64,000 bases of DNA, taken from positions 5,563,472 to 5,627,471 of the forward strand of contig NC_087069.1 of the NCBI RefSeq assembly GCF_963678635.1. The letters run 5' to 3'. The notes beneath the pieces are model-generated. The model was not told the DNA's origin. It searched no databases and worked only from the letters and a program-made list of their open reading frames with translations. Numbering within the stretch: position 1 is the first letter of the stretch; the number at the start of each line of letters is the position of its first letter. Below, piece after piece: positions 1-11,639 of this stretch. The stretch is from Symsagittifera roscoffensis (taxonomy: Eukaryota > Xenacoelomorpha > Acoela > Convolutidae). Both the position numbers and the translations under genes were made by a program.

Positions 1-540
1 CAAACTAGAGACATTCGAAAAAAATTGTACCATTATTGACGAAAGCACTGTAGAAAAAAGACATACAGATTTTTAATGAAATTCTAATAAGTTTTGATAT
101 TATAAAGCAAGACCATTTTCAAACACAAAAATTTTTTTGTACCTGTATTGTTTTGGACCCCGACATAAGTGGAATTAAGTGGACCCGTTATGGGTTTTTC
201 TACAAACTCCAAAGTTTTTTTAACCAACAAGCAATTCTACATTAGTGGTTACGAAAAATATTCTGAACTTGAGAAAGTTTTGAAAAATATGGTAGCCTCA
301 GAAAAGGATTTTTTTGCAAAACTTTTTGAAAAAAATGTTAAGTTGTTTGGGAAGTTCTAGAAACAAAGTTTACAAATTTTGATGACTACGCATGCCCAAA
401 AAATCAGAGTTTGATTTTCAAAGATGAAGAATATAATTGTTCAACTACCCATTTTTCACGCAAAACTTCTTCACTTTGCAGAAAGAAAAGCATTTGCATA
501 ACGGAACATGGAGTCGATATTTTTAAAATAAATTGTAAAT
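1..540 (+). pseudogene. Unknown Polinton-associated protein, remnant
   Basis: A broken reading frame corresponds to 5840-6735. Both copies share a short segment reading like YACPK.Q.LIF.DEEY (near 390-440 here, near 6590-6650 in the other copy), followed by a Cys/aromatic-rich tail. In both it lies directly upstream of the packaging ATPase. I do not recognise the family. It contains in-frame stops and frame changes and the window begins inside it. Confidence 0.4.
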
Positions 541-835
541 CGAAATTATCTTATTGTATTTTTTTTTTGAAATTTATATAAATGTCATTGTCATTTTTTC
601 TTTCTAGAAATAAGATGGTTGATCAATGTGACTAACCTGTAAATTTACGAATTTTTGATGAAGGAAATCATGAACTTTTTGGGTCGCTTTTTGTTTTTTG
701 GTGCCAATTTTTGTTAAGTTTTTGATGCAAAAATCGTTCGAATAATGTTATCCACAACATGTGAAAAAACGACAGTTTGGGTAGCTATCTTGTCGGTTAT
801 ATTTACCTTCTCCAAAATTATGAATAAAGCAACAT

Positions 836-1640
836 CCACCAAAGAACGAATTTTATTTCTCTAGTTGAACCAAGTGGACCTGGAAATTCTCATATTGTAT
901 TTAAGTTGTTGAAAATTCGTACTTTTCAACGAGCTTTTGACAAAATTTTCTCCTTTTATCAACATTATCAACCTGGTCATAGTCGAATGCGAGAGAAAAC
1001 CTTAAATTTATCCAAAGAGTAGATTTTGATTTGGTTAAAAAATATTCCCAGTAAGGAAACTAAGTATTTGCTTATTTTTGATGATTCTTGTGTGAAAAGT
1101 TCAAACTCCATAAAAATTGCTACTATAGGGGTCTGAATACAATATATGTCAAGCACAATTTATTTCATCAAAGCAAATTGGGAAAAGATGTAGAATTAAG
1201 AAAAACGCACAAAGTTTTGTCCAAGTCACCAAGAGATGTTTTACAATTCAACACATTAAGTCAACAACTAGGACTAGCATCTCAATTGAAACAGTTGTAT
1301 CAAGATGCAACATCAGTTCCTTATGGTTTTTTACTTTTCGATTTAGCCCCAAAAACAGTTGATTCACTTAGATACTGCGCTAATGGTGGTTCTATTCAAG
1401 CAACCTTTTTTGGTACCAGCCGGGAAGAGACAAAGTTTCTGGACGATGAGTACACAATACGTCTCTTTTCACTCAATATTTCAAAAATTTTCTTAAGACT
1501 TCGAAAACAATTCAATCCGATTTCTCCGAAAGATTTCATTCAGATTCTGAGCAGGTGTTTGCTAACCTATTAAGAGGAGAACTTCGAGATCTTCGGAAAG
1601 AAGACATAGTAAAATATCGAAAAAAAATTTCAGCATTACC
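836..1640 (+). pseudogene. Polinton packaging ATPase (FtsK/HerA type), degraded
   Basis: This is a relic of the genome-packaging ATPase. A Walker A-like stretch (VEPSGPGNSH) lies near 864-893, with the invariant lysine replaced by Asn. A Walker B-like stretch (YLLIFDDSC) is at about 1063-1089. Downstream, 1088-1573 is an open frame containing the conserved SPRDVLQ and LAPKTVDSLRYC segments also seen in copy 2. At least one frameshift, near 1090-1130, separates Walker B from the downstream block, and a stop ends the frame at 1573. Loss of the Walker lysine and the frame breaks make it non-functional. Family assignment rests on remembered features of Polinton ATPases. Confidence 0.65.
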
Positions 1641-1774
1641 ACAAAAAAGATGATATCTGTTATCACCCCATTTGTTTTAAAAAATAAACGATTGACATTA
1701 ATGGAACACATATTTTATTCCGTACTCAGTTTATCAATCTCAAAGAACACTTCCAACAAAACAAAATTTGGAAC

Positions 1775-2131
1775 GAAACCATGAAAGAGGAGATTGTACG
1801 AAAAGATTTTGATTCAATTTATAGTGCTGTGAATGCAAGGTTGAAAACGAGAATTAATAAGCACCTTACTGATTTCATTTTAATATCTTCTAGAATTAAA
1901 CTGAGGCAGTCAAAATACATCATATTAGATAATCGAGATGAAAAAGAATCTATTGCGGACTTTGTCTGTGCGCTAAAGCGAAAAAATACAGATTTTCCAG
2001 AATCTTATTGTAACATTTTGGAAGCAACTCAAATTGCACTCAAAATTGTTATCTACATCAAAATCGAAGAACTTGCCTATCTACTCAAAAATCAGCAGTT
2101 TCTCATCGATTATATGCAAAAATTCATTTAA
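1775..2131 (+). pseudogene. Conserved Polinton block of unknown function
   Basis: An open frame of about 115 codons follows the ATPase relic. Its middle (ILDNRDEKE..ADFVCALKRKNTDFP) is closely matched by 7929-8110 in copy 2, where it lies just before the integrase. Similarity between copies ends near 2040. Conservation between two degraded copies indicates a real ancestral Polinton coding segment. I cannot assign a function. Confidence 0.4.
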
Positions 2132-2134
2132 CTT

Positions 2135-2783
2135 GACGAGAAGACTTGCAGAGATGCTACTTTTTTAAGTTTTCCTTCTTTTGTTACTAATATCGGCAAT
2201 ATTTCATTTTTCTTACAACAAATAACTCTTGGTCATTTATTTTTGCCATTGCTTTTGTGTATTTTTTTTACATAATTGGAAGAATTTTTTCCATAAAAGG
2301 TAAAATTTTGTCTGATTGGAAAAGACACCTAGAACAAAAATGAACATATTTGTGATTGGAAACAACAATGTGAAAAAATTCGCAAAATGGAGCTTTGTTT
2401 CCAATTAGACACAACTTTTGTCCCAGAATTCCATAAAAAGAAGCTAAAATCTGATTGGCCACGACAACAACCCAAATAAGGAAACTTATTCTGATTGGTT
2501 AAACTAATTAAAGTATAACTAATTCTGAGTTGCAGGTACCTCTCTCTTAACTGAATTCATTTTATTTTCAACTTAACTACCGTCAACTACCTCGTCTCTC
2601 AGCTCTAAATACTTTAATTTTAACATTTTAACTTAACTTCCATCAACTACCTCCCTCTCAACTGTAAATCTTACTTTTACTCTGTTTCTTTTACTCAACC
2701 TTTTGCTCAAATTAATCTTCTCAGTGCAACGCAGCAACCTCATGTACTCTGTAGAATTTTCACTTAATTGAGTACAAATTCCA
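2135..2783. other. Non-coding AT-rich spacer with short imperfect tandem repeat
   Basis: No convincing gene. Between about 2530 and 2690 a pyrimidine-rich unit containing 'aacttaacta/tccgtcaactacct' followed by 'ctctcaactctaaat' occurs twice with a spacing of about 75 bases. It lies upstream of the small acidic reading frame at 2784. Confidence 0.35.
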
Positions 2784-3137
2784 GTGCGAGAAACAGTCTC
2801 TGGAGTATTTTCGGGCCAAATGGACAACTCAATCCAAACCTGGCACATGGTGGAGGTGATGCAAAGAGATTTCAACGAACATCATATGACGCAAGTACCC
2901 ATGACAGAGAACCAACTTGGAGAAATGCAAATGATGGAAGAAATGGCTGAGCATGTGGGAATGAACTACCCCAAAACTCTTGGTTCTAGATATGTGGCTC
3001 AACCATTCGACGATTTCCTCTTTCCTTCGGAAGAGGGATCTGTGGACAACCCAATTACCATCGAAGAGGATGAGGGTCAGCGAACCACCAAGACAACCAC
3101 TGGTAATGGAAGCAAGACCAGCTTTGCGCTGCATTGA
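2784..3137 (+). CDS. Small acidic hypothetical protein
   Basis: This reading frame of 117 codons (105 from the ATG at about 2820) is distinctly richer in G and C than its flanks and has codon use that looks coding. The product is Met- and Glu-rich near its centre (QMMEEMAEH). A short Ile/acidic patch (PITIEEDEG), of the kind seen in SUMO-interacting motifs, lies near the C-terminus. An AATAAA hexamer lies at 3276-3281, about 140 bases past the stop. I do not recognise the family. It could be a small gene, a terminal exon, or a remnant of a transposon ORF. The frame on the opposite strand (2829-3224) is probably a shadow. Confidence 0.35.
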   Translation: MRETVSGVFSGQMDNSIQTWHMVEVMQRDFNEHHMTQVPMTENQLGEMQMMEEMAEHVGMNYPKTLGSRYVAQPFDDFLFPSEEGSVDNPITIEEDEGQRTTKTTTGNGSKTSFALH

Positions 3138-5166
3138 GAACTTGCAAAAGAAGTGAGAACTCAGCTGCTCGACGCCTCTTTGATTTGTAAATAGTTTGGT
3201 TGTTGTTTTTTTGATGATTTGCATTTTAATTTCTTTGCATCAACTAACTTTATTTTGAAGAGATGGGAACAAAGAAATAAAGTAAGATGTCATAAAAGTT
3301 TTGAAAAAAGTTTGCAAATGCAAAGTTTCTGTTGAAAATTTGTTAGAAAATTTTGTTAAAAATCAAACTAATTTTGCAATTGGTAATTATTTTTGCAAAG
3401 TTTTGTTGTAAAGATGGCAAAACAATTGAATAAATTTTAACATCCGGTAAAAAATGTCACAATAGTTTTTGCACATATGATAAAAAAATCATCACAGTTT
3501 TTGCAAACAGGTTAATAACTTTAAATTAAAATTTGCACCATGGAAATTTTTTGAAAAACTTTTCTAGCACACTTGTTAGAAGATCAAAAAAATCTCGCAA
3601 ATTAAAATAAAGTTTATTAAATATTTTCGCATTTTCGCATTGTTAAAAAGTCAAATTTATGATTTTTTGTTCTAATTTTGATCATTAAAAATTCGTTTTT
3701 TTTGCAAGATCAAAAACATCAGAAAAGCAATGTATTAAGATAGGTAATAGTGTTCAAAGTAATTTATAATGAAAAATTTTCGGCAATTATTTAACAAATT
3801 CTTTACAATAAATGTTAGCTTTTTTCGCATATGCCTAAGAAAAAAGAAGTTAGAATTTTGCATTTGTTTTCTACAAAACCACAAGAAAAAATTGCATCGT
3901 ACACAAAAAATATTTATGAAAATATTTGCTCAGTTGTTAAAAAAATCAAAACAATTTTCGCAGCTTGTGAAAAAACTTAATTAAATTTTTGCAAATTTGT
4001 TGAAATAATCAAATCAAAATTTGAATCTTGCGAAAAAAAACTCTGCTGTGTTAATTTTTGAATACATTTAAAAATTTAAAATTATTCGTTGAAAAAACTT
4101 TCGATTTAAAAAAAAATCTTTATTGACAAGATTTTTATAAACAAATGTTTAATTATTAATAGATAGGTTGACACGCTCACTATTTACAGTACCGTAACCA
4201 TCAATAAAACAATCGAACAATCGATATTTCTCAGCAAATCAGTCTCATACTTTGAGTTTTGAATTTTTCCAATCCTTTCCAAAAAAGCTGATCCGAGAAA
4301 CTGAGTGGAAGCAAGCTTCTAGCAGAACTGAGATAATTTCTTTTGAATTTTTTTGGCAGCAGTCGTTTCTTTGCAACACTGGGTAATTTTTTCGGTTTTT
4401 AACGTTTCAAGTTGTTTTCGACTGCACGATTCAAAAATTCAACTCTTCATGAAATAATATTGGAAAAAAATCTGTATTTTTATAAAGTTTATATACAGTC
4501 AACAACTTCGTAATGAAATGATAATTTTCTGACCTCGCTTTGCAAAACTTGATCGGGCGATGATCCGATTAATACTAAGTGAAGTTTGCATTTTTCCACT
4601 GGGGGGAATGATGAATAATTAGATACACAGTAGTCTTGGGTGACACTGAATTTTTTCATAAAAAATTTCTGACACCGAGATAAAAAGAGATTTGCATTGT
4701 AGTCCGAATGAAAAGTGGAATATGCTTGACACAAAGCAGATGCCATCACCAATTACTTTTTGAAATTGATTTTTATCTACATTGAATTCTTTATATAATA
4801 GTTTCAGCACCTACGCAATGTCCATATTTGGATCACCACCTACTCAATGTTCCATATAAGGTTATAATACCTTATTTGGAATGTACAGTGAGTCATTTAC
4901 ATTTCCTAATTTCTATATAATTGTAAATATCATTATTTTGAAATATGTACTACTGATCAGTTGGATCTGAGTCTCAAATAAAAAAAAAAGTATTCACGAA
5001 AATATATCCTTCCCAACTATTTTGAATTTCATAAAAATCAAAAACAAATTGGGGTTTTGCCTTGGTCCCAAAAACCCTACAACGGAAAAATTTACTTGGA
5101 CTTGTTCCTCTATTGGAGCCCTATTCTGACAAAGACTCAACCATGGAGTAGGCGAACTGTCATGCT
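3138..5166. other. AT-rich intergenic sequence, no gene seen
   Basis: Mostly A/T-rich sequence with many 'tttgcaa' and 'ttttgaaaaa' words. Frames on both strands are short and read as random. Nothing here could be assigned apart from the AATAAA at 3276. Confidence 0.4.
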
Positions 5167-5397
5167 GTGTATGACATAGCAACATACAAGAAAAGTAGGG
5201 TATGTGTCACAATCAGGAAGTACAGTGTGAAAAAGCCACCCTACATTCAGATTCGACTCTTCTCTGCAAATGGGAACGAAGTCTTGAAGCAAGTTGCCTA
5301 TGTCAACTATAGTTTGAACAAAATCAAAGAACTTCCCAAGCCTTGGGAGATTTTATGTTTGCTGAAAACTGCAATATTCAATAATTATGTTGAGTGA
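5167..5397 (+). CDS. Small hypothetical protein, possibly PC4-like
   Basis: The frame has 76 codons and no ATG at the listed start; the first codon is a near-cognate TTG-type or part of an interrupted longer frame. The product pattern (VCVTIRKY ... YIQIRLFSANGNEV ... YSLNKIKEL) has the alternation of beta strands followed by a helix seen in the transcriptional coactivator PC4/Sub1 DNA-binding domain, but key positions cannot be checked by eye. It lies directly upstream of Polinton copy 2 and may belong to it. Treat the PC4 idea as a guess. Confidence 0.25.
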   Translation: MYDIATYKKSRVCVTIRKYSVKKPPYIQIRLFSANGNEVLKQVAYVNYSLNKIKELPKPWEILCLLKTAIFNNYVE

Positions 5398-5839
5398 TGT
5401 TATTATAGTCATGAAATTTAAATATTCATTCTTTTGAATCAATTAAAAAAATTTCTTTGAGCTGAGCAGTATGAGTTGGAAAAATGATTTTTCCAGATAT
5501 CTTGTATTAAAGCTTCAAAATAACTTGGAACTTTTTCATATCGTCCTTGAAGAAAAATCCGAAAAATTTTCAAAAACAGTTTTGGAATCTCAAAATTTAC
5601 CAAAATTCCAAAATTTGGATACAGAATCACAAATTTCTCACTTTGAGTGAACTTTGCATAATTGAAGACGTAAAATTTAAGTTATCTATCGGATATTAAA
5701 AAAATTGATCTTATAGAATAAAGTAGAAAAGGAAAACCTGGGAAAAACAATCAGATATTTCAGTTGGAAAGTGAAAAGTGTGATGAAATGGTTGGTTTTA
5801 TCCCAACAATTCTGTCTTATGTAGAAACGTTCAAAAAAT

Positions 5840-6735
5840 TTTGTATCATTACTGAAGAATGCAGTGAAGATAACGAACGTTCAGAAATTGATTGAAATTC
5901 TCAGAAAATTTGATTTGATTAAGCATGACTTTTCCTCAACTACAAAAAGAAAAACTTACTTTCTTTGTACCTGTTTTGTTTTGGACCCAAACACAAATTT
6001 GAATGAAAAGGACCAAAAATTCCATTGTGGAGGTCTAACTGGATACGGAAATTCTTGTATGGATAATTTTTTGCCAAATTCAAAATCTCCAGACTGTAAT
6101 TTTACATGATGCAGCTGAATCTGTGAGGTCTAATACGCATAAGGGACCTGGTTATTACCTAGACTTCCTAGTTCTTGTTTTCTTGGTCAGGTGACTGGAG
6201 TGTTTTTCTGTTTAAATGTTAAAAAAATTGCTTCATCAGTATGTGCATTGTTCCATTGTTAGTTGTTCAACCAAGAATTTCAGCAAAAACAGTTAACATC
6301 ATGAGTTTTTGTTGTTTTCGTTATTGAGTGTATCGAACATAAAAATGTGAAAGGAGTTCATAAAAAACTGTGGGATTTCTTCCTCTCAAAATGTTCAAAG
6401 CTACATCTCAGTCTGCTTGGTGTACGAAGCATCTTCATTGAATCAATTGCAGCAGTGGTCATGAAAAATATACTGAGCTTGAAGAAATTTGAAAAAACTA
6501 AAAACTCCAGAAACGGAGTTTATTGCAAAAGGTTATGAAAAATTTAAAAATCTGTCAGAAATCTGGGAATCAAAGGTTACAAACTTGAATGACTACGCAT
6601 GTCCAAAAGTTCAGAATTTGATATTCGAAGATGAGGAATATGATTGGAGGTGTAGCAACTACCCATTTCTGCTACCCAAATTTTTCCACTGTGTAGGAAG
6701 AAAAGCATACGGAACATGGACTCGATGTTTTTGAA
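5840..6735 (+). pseudogene. Unknown Polinton-associated protein, second copy
   Basis: Frames at 5864-6109, 6347-6538 and 6489-6734 together match the remnant at 1-540. The C-terminal part is Cys/aromatic rich and ends at a TGA near 6733. It precedes the ATPase relic, as in copy 1. I do not recognise the family. Frame changes between the three pieces show decay. Confidence 0.4.
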
Positions 6736-6954
6736 TAAATTGTAAATAATCTATATCAATTTATGTTATCTTGTATTATTGTTTTTGTTTTATCTTGTAT
6801 TGTCTTTGAAATTTAAATGTTAAGCATTAACAATTTTTTCATTCCAAAGTTGAGATGGTTGATGAATGTGACAAGCAATCAAATTTAGGAAACTTTGTTT
6901 TTGATGAAGATCGGTTCAACTAAGATTTGACCAACTTTTTTATTGTTTTTTTAT

Positions 6955-7640
6955 CATTAGCAACCTCTTTATGGACAACTGAGAAGAAAAAACCTTAAAT
7001 TTATCCAAGGAGTTGACTTTGAACTGATTGAAAACCTTCCTAAAAATTGAACACATTACTTGTTAATATTTGATTACTCATGTGAAGAATTGTCAAATTC
7101 TAAGCAGTTTGTAAGAATTGCTACTGCTGGAAGACACGGGCGACTTAATACAATATATAATAAGCATAACTTGTTTCATTAAAGCAAATTGGCAAGAAAT
7201 GTTGGGTAACAAATTACACAAATAGCCTTGTTCAAGTGACCGAGAGATGTTTTACAAATCAATATACTAGGTCAACAACTAGGTCTAGGATCAAAATTGA
7301 AGGAGTGGTATCGTGATGCAACATCTACACCTAATGTCATTTACTCATTGATTTAACTCCAAAAACAGTTGATTCGCTACAATATTGCACAAAAAGCGAT
7401 TCAGTTCTATCAAAATTTCATTTACCAGCAGAATCAAAAACAAGGTTTTTTGGACAATGCGCATACAATACGTCTCTATTCTCTATTCCAAAAACATCAA
7501 AAAAAACTCATACTCCATTGACCAAAAAGTTTCCATCAGTTCCTCAGCAAATATCTAGTAAACTTATTACGAGGCGAGCTAAAGGATCTCCGAAAAGTAG
7601 ACGTAGTAAAATATCGAAGAGAAATATCAGAACTCACACG
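6955..7640 (+). pseudogene. Polinton packaging ATPase, second degraded copy
   Basis: The Walker B-like segment LLIFDYSCEELSNSK is readable at about 7051-7100 and is followed by a GLN/RLNTIY..KHNLFH-type segment and a LIDLTPKTVDSLQYC segment near 7345-7390, both matching copy 1. The Walker A region present in copy 1 is missing here, apparently deleted between about 6905 and 6960. Several stops interrupt the frame. Confidence 0.6.
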
Positions 7641-7861
7641 AAGAAGAACTTCACTGCATAAAATGAGAAATATTTTAAGCTCGCCTAAAGGCTTACAACT
7701 AATATTCTCTTATCACTCCTTTTGTCATAAAACGACTGCTATAGTATGGATTCATTTGTTCTACTTCTTGACTCATTTTTCAATCACAAAGTATACTTCT
7801 AAAAAACCAAAGTTGGAGAAAAAAGCAAGAAAAAGAGGAGATTGTAACAAAAGGTTTTGAT

Positions 7862-8156
7862 TCTAATTACAATGCTGTAAATGCGAGGTTGAAAGCTAGT
7901 AACAATAAACATCTTATTAATTTATATTTTGAATTCTCCCAGAATTAGATTAAGTCAGACAGAAAAAGTCATATTGGATAATCGAGACACAAAAGAACCA
8001 ATTGTAGATTTTGTGTGTGCACTGAAGCGAAAAAATACCGACTTTCCAGATGATTACTTTACCGTATTGGAAGCATTTCAAGTTCCCTCCAAACTTGTTT
8101 TCAACAAGAATGCCAAAGCGAAAAACAGAGAAACTTGGATCCCTTTCCAAACCTGA
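7862..8156 (+). pseudogene. Conserved Polinton block of unknown function, second copy
   Basis: This matches 1781-2040 (ILDNRDTKE, FVCALKRKNTDFP) and continues to a Trp-Ile-Pro-Phe-Gln motif and a stop at 8156, immediately before the integrase relic. Function unknown. It may be the N-terminal part of the integrase polypeptide or a separate small protein. Confidence 0.4.
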
Positions 8157-8158
8157 AA

Positions 8159-8976
8159 AGGTAAGTCAGAACAGATTGTTTTCTAGAGGTAGAGCTGCGT
8201 ACGGTTTTGTGCGAAACTTTAGGAAAGCAAGCGGATGGTCAAAAAAAAGAAGAATTTTTACAAACCAAGATTACGTATACAACATTTTGTCCTCCAATCA
8301 GAAGTTTCCGAAGATTTCAAGCTTTTTCAAAATATATCAACGAAATTTGGTCTATGGAATTGGCATTTGTGTCAAAACAAAGGAGTCAAATATTTATTGG
8401 TTGCTCTTGAGGTTTTTTTTGCGATTTGTCAGAATTCAAACTATGAAAACTAAATATGATAAAGACATATTGCTAGCTTTCAAAAAATGATTTAACGAAA
8501 AAACACTCCTGAGAAACTTTGGGTTGATAACGGAACAGAATATTGGGGAACTTTCAAAAAATTTTGCCAGGAGAAAAAAACTGAATTTGCAGAGAGAGCC
8601 ATTTAATCAATAAAACACATAATCTACCGCTACATAGAAGATCATGGTGAAAATTTTGTTCACAAGTTGCCTCAATTTGTGTCTACAATGAACTCTCGCG
8701 TCAATATATCTATTGGGAAATCCCCTAGAGAGTCAAGATTTTTGATTTCATCTGAATTATGTACAAGAAACCTCTAACAAGGTATACGAAACTAAATTTC
8801 GAAGTTGGAGACAGAGTGAGATTTTCAAAGAATGATATTCCGTTCCGAAAAAGATACAAACCACATTTTAAAAAAAAAAATTTAAATTTCGGCAAAATCT
8901 ACAAAAAACTTTTTAGATACATCATCAAAGATCTCGAAAAGAAGAAATTCTGGGAAAACTTTATGAAAAAAAGCTG
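8159..8976 (+). pseudogene. Polinton retroviral-type integrase, degraded
   Basis: Pieces of a DDE integrase core are readable across three frames. A pre-core block ends in a SFRRF..FSKYINEIWSMELAFV-like stretch near 8310-8375, where the first catalytic acidic position seems to be Glu rather than Asp. A WVDNGTEYWGTF motif at about 8520-8555 carries the second Asp. An FAERAI..IKHIIYRY stretch near 8585-8635 carries the catalytic Glu. A C-terminal basic domain (VGDRVRFSKNDIPFRK) is at 8795-8855. Frameshifts near 8490, a stop within the Glu helix and another near 8780 inactivate it. In Polintons this enzyme inserts the element. Confidence 0.7.
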
Positions 8977-9079
8977 AGAAAATTTGGCATGAATTCTTGA
9001 ACTAATGAGTTAATTTCCAACGCTCCTTTTGATTGTTATCCGAATAATAGTCTTAGTTCTTTTAAAATTTTGTACCCGA

Positions 9080-9810
9080 ACAAATACGTTTGAAAGGAGA
9101 AAGGGAGGTTGCTATTTCAGAGATCTCTTACCCTTTTTTGTACCATAATGTTACAGAGGGAAAGTTTACATTCGTAGATGGTAGAGAAAGTTCTGAGGAG
9201 AAAATATTGTACCAATGCATATTTAACGAGGATTGTATCCAAGTATTGTTGATATAGTTGAGTCATCATTAACAAAATTCGAGAACGTCTAGGTGCTCAA
9301 GCTTTAGGATATAACGGAATCTATGTATCAGTAGATAAAACTACACAAAAGGTTTCGGTTCATTTACCTGAGGATCAATCAGTGTTCATTATTCAAAGTT
9401 CTGACTTGAGTAACACTTTTGAATGTGATTTAGAGCAAAATCAAACAGATGTTATAAAGAAAGAAAAAGTTCCACAATAACCTCAGCATTCTTACGACAT
9501 TATAAGTATACATTCTTTGATGATATATAAGGATATTATAGAATAAAACCTAGTCGGTGACACAAAAACTCCCTTATTGCGTTGTATTCCCTTTACCTCC
9601 AAAATGAAGAGTGGAGATAAAATTTCCACAGGACAAAACATGAATTATCAGTCCTTACAAACTTACAGTTTAAAAAACTATTGAAAAACTCTTTCCATAG
9701 TATCAAGATAAAATTGCGAGATATTACCGGCGAAAAAATTCCTTTTGTGTCAGTAGGAATCACTCAAGTTGTTCTTTTGTTCCGCAAGATTTCGAATAAT
9801 CATTTTTGAT
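9080..9810 (+). pseudogene. Polinton capsid-cluster protein of unknown function
   Basis: One protein of roughly 240 residues can be followed across frames. It starts with EVAISEISYPFLY..VTEGKF near 9110-9170, continues as a frame without ATG at about 9265-9480 (readable block IRERLGAQALGYNGIY), and ends with a hydrophobic segment near 9700-9805. It lies immediately upstream of the minor capsid/core gene, a usual place for a structural gene in Polintons. Several frameshifts. Exact role unknown. Confidence 0.45.
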
Positions 9811-9826
9811 ATAAACTTTAAACAAA

Positions 9827-10200
9827 ATGGTTGCTCAACGTTCAGCTGATTTCACTATTTTTGAGGACTTGCAAGACAACGTGGAAGAGGTTTTGGAGCT
9901 CTTGCACAAACTCTTGGTAGAACTGCAATCCCCTTTATTAAAAAATTATATAATCCCAGCTGCGAAAAAAATGGAGCAGATTTGTTTGAAATCGCTGCTC
10001 CAGAGATTGGGGAAGTTGTTAGTGGACGTAATAACTCAAAACATACGCAAAAGAAGTGGGAATAAAAACAGTTCGAAACAATTGGCAGGTGGAAAAAAGA
10101 AATCCAAGCGTAGAAACTGGTAAAATCAGATCCATTTCTCGAAAAAGTAGATCAAAAACCAGTCGCTCTCGCAAAGAAGTTTTTGACAAATGAATTGTGT
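9827..10200 (+). pseudogene. Polinton minor capsid/core protein (adenovirus pX-like)
   Basis: A small, strongly basic protein. A Gly/Ala-rich segment containing GRTAIPF (second frame, near 9915-9940) leads to IIPAAKK and a Lys/Arg-rich tail (QLAGGKKKSKRR near 10080-10115). This hydrophobic-then-basic layout resembles the adenovirus core/minor capsid precursor family carried by Polintons. A homologue is at 58110-58529 on the other strand. The conserved parts fall in different frames, so it is broken. Confidence 0.55.
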
Positions 10201-10314
10201 GTGAACCAAAGTCATTTTCGGTAAGGGATTTTTACAAATTCTTTTTTGGAAGTTTTTGATAATGTCCCAGTTTTAGAGACAATTATTTCATCGTACACGC
10301 AAGAAGTTTTCCCC

Positions 10315-11520
10315 AGTACTTTCTAGATGAAAGCAGTGTTGCTTTTTGAATTTGAAACGGATCGTTATCTCTATTTGGATATGCGTGATACCCATCTTAA
10401 TTTAAAGCTTCAAATATTCATAGGAAGATTGTTTGATGCTTTCAAAAAACAGAAAGCAGAACATAACGCAAAAACCGAGGTTGATTTAGACGAGGAACCA
10501 GAATCTTACTTAACTTAAGTAAACAATCTACGAAAGTCACTATTCTTCATTTGCGAAGTTTATTTTAACAATACAATGGTTTACAACGCCAATGGACTAT
10601 ATCCTCATAAAGCACAAAAGTCGAACGAATTCATCTCGTCAGCAGTGAGTAATAAAGGATTACTTGCTTGTCATGGATACCGTTTTGAAGAATAACCTGA
10701 TGCATTTGATATGCATCCATTCCTTGATAGAGCAAATTCCTTAGGAACAGGGATAACTTTTTCACTCTATGGGAGGCTCGTCATTGATTTGTTTACTTGC
10801 GAAAGATTGTTACTAATGAATACCAAAGTTCGAATTAAACTCATTCGAGCTAGACTAATTTTTACATGCTATCTGATATTCCAAATGTAAGTCTGAAAAT
10901 TGTTGACTGTTTGCTGTTTACTAGAAGATTTTTAGTCGCTGAACCTAATCATCAATACTTGCAATGGATTTTGGAAATATAACATGCTCAATACAATTAC
11001 ATGGGAGCTATAGCAAAATTTTTATCATTGCATCTCGTCAAAAACAACTCATACAAGAAAATATATTCAATAACGCTCCAATAAGAAGAATAGCTGCAAT
11101 GAATACAAATTCAGCTGTTTCAGGATCGTTTCATGAAAACCCTTTCAGCTATCAACAATTCCATTTGAGAGAGCTCAGATTATGTGGTGGTAGAAGAGCA
11201 ATCGTTTCATTAGATACAACTTTTCCTTGTCATCCTCAAGTTACAGCAATGAAAGCAATGCAGTTTAAGGAATGTTTCCCAGCTCTTCCTTCGGAAGAAT
11301 TCCAAAATCATTACATTCTTGTTTTTGACATGAATTCACTATAGGATGCAGCTGAACAGTTGTATTATCCAGAACTTAGTGGAGAAAGCCTGAGATTAGA
11401 AATGTTTTTCCAATTTTCCTTGGAGCAAGTAACGGAAGTGATAGTCTTGAAAGAAAGACTATCAAATGTTCAATTTGACATATTCGGAACATTTGTTAAA
11501 AATGTCTATTTTTTTGAGTT
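10315..11520 (+). pseudogene. Polinton major capsid-like protein, degraded
   Basis: Three consecutive open pieces (10327-10518; about 10510-10890 with stops; 10964-11344) plus a tail to 11520 together match the large capsid protein family of Polintons that is often annotated as F54H12.2-like. Recognisable segments include an N-terminal EFETDRYLYLDM block, VYFNNTMVYNANGLYPHKAQ near 10560-10620 and NPFSYQQFHL near 11140-11170. The family is predicted to adopt a double jelly-roll fold. At least four frame breaks are present. A second, shorter relic of the same N-terminus is at 57839-58096 (minus). Confidence 0.6.
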
Positions 11521-11639
11521 TTCATGTTCCTATTAAATTGTTGAACTTTTTTGGGACTTTTTATTGTTATTGTCTCTGTACTATTTTTTTTGTTTTTCTT
11601 CAAAACTAAGTCTCCAGAAAAAGCAGATAATGACTGCTG

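Larger units (their letters stand above)
1..2131 (+). mobile_element. Decayed Polinton/Maverick fragment, copy 1
   Basis: This stretch carries the same series of degraded coding blocks as 5840-8156, in the same order and orientation: an unknown protein, then the packaging ATPase, then a third unknown block. Similarity is visible at both nucleotide level (for example the tgtacctgt.ttgttttggac segment near 140 and near 5965) and protein level. The element is cut by the window start, and its similarity to copy 2 fades near 2040. No terminal inverted repeats are visible. Polintons are large self-synthesising DNA transposons that encode virus-like capsid genes. This copy is a relic with stops and frameshifts. 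Confidence 0.65.
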
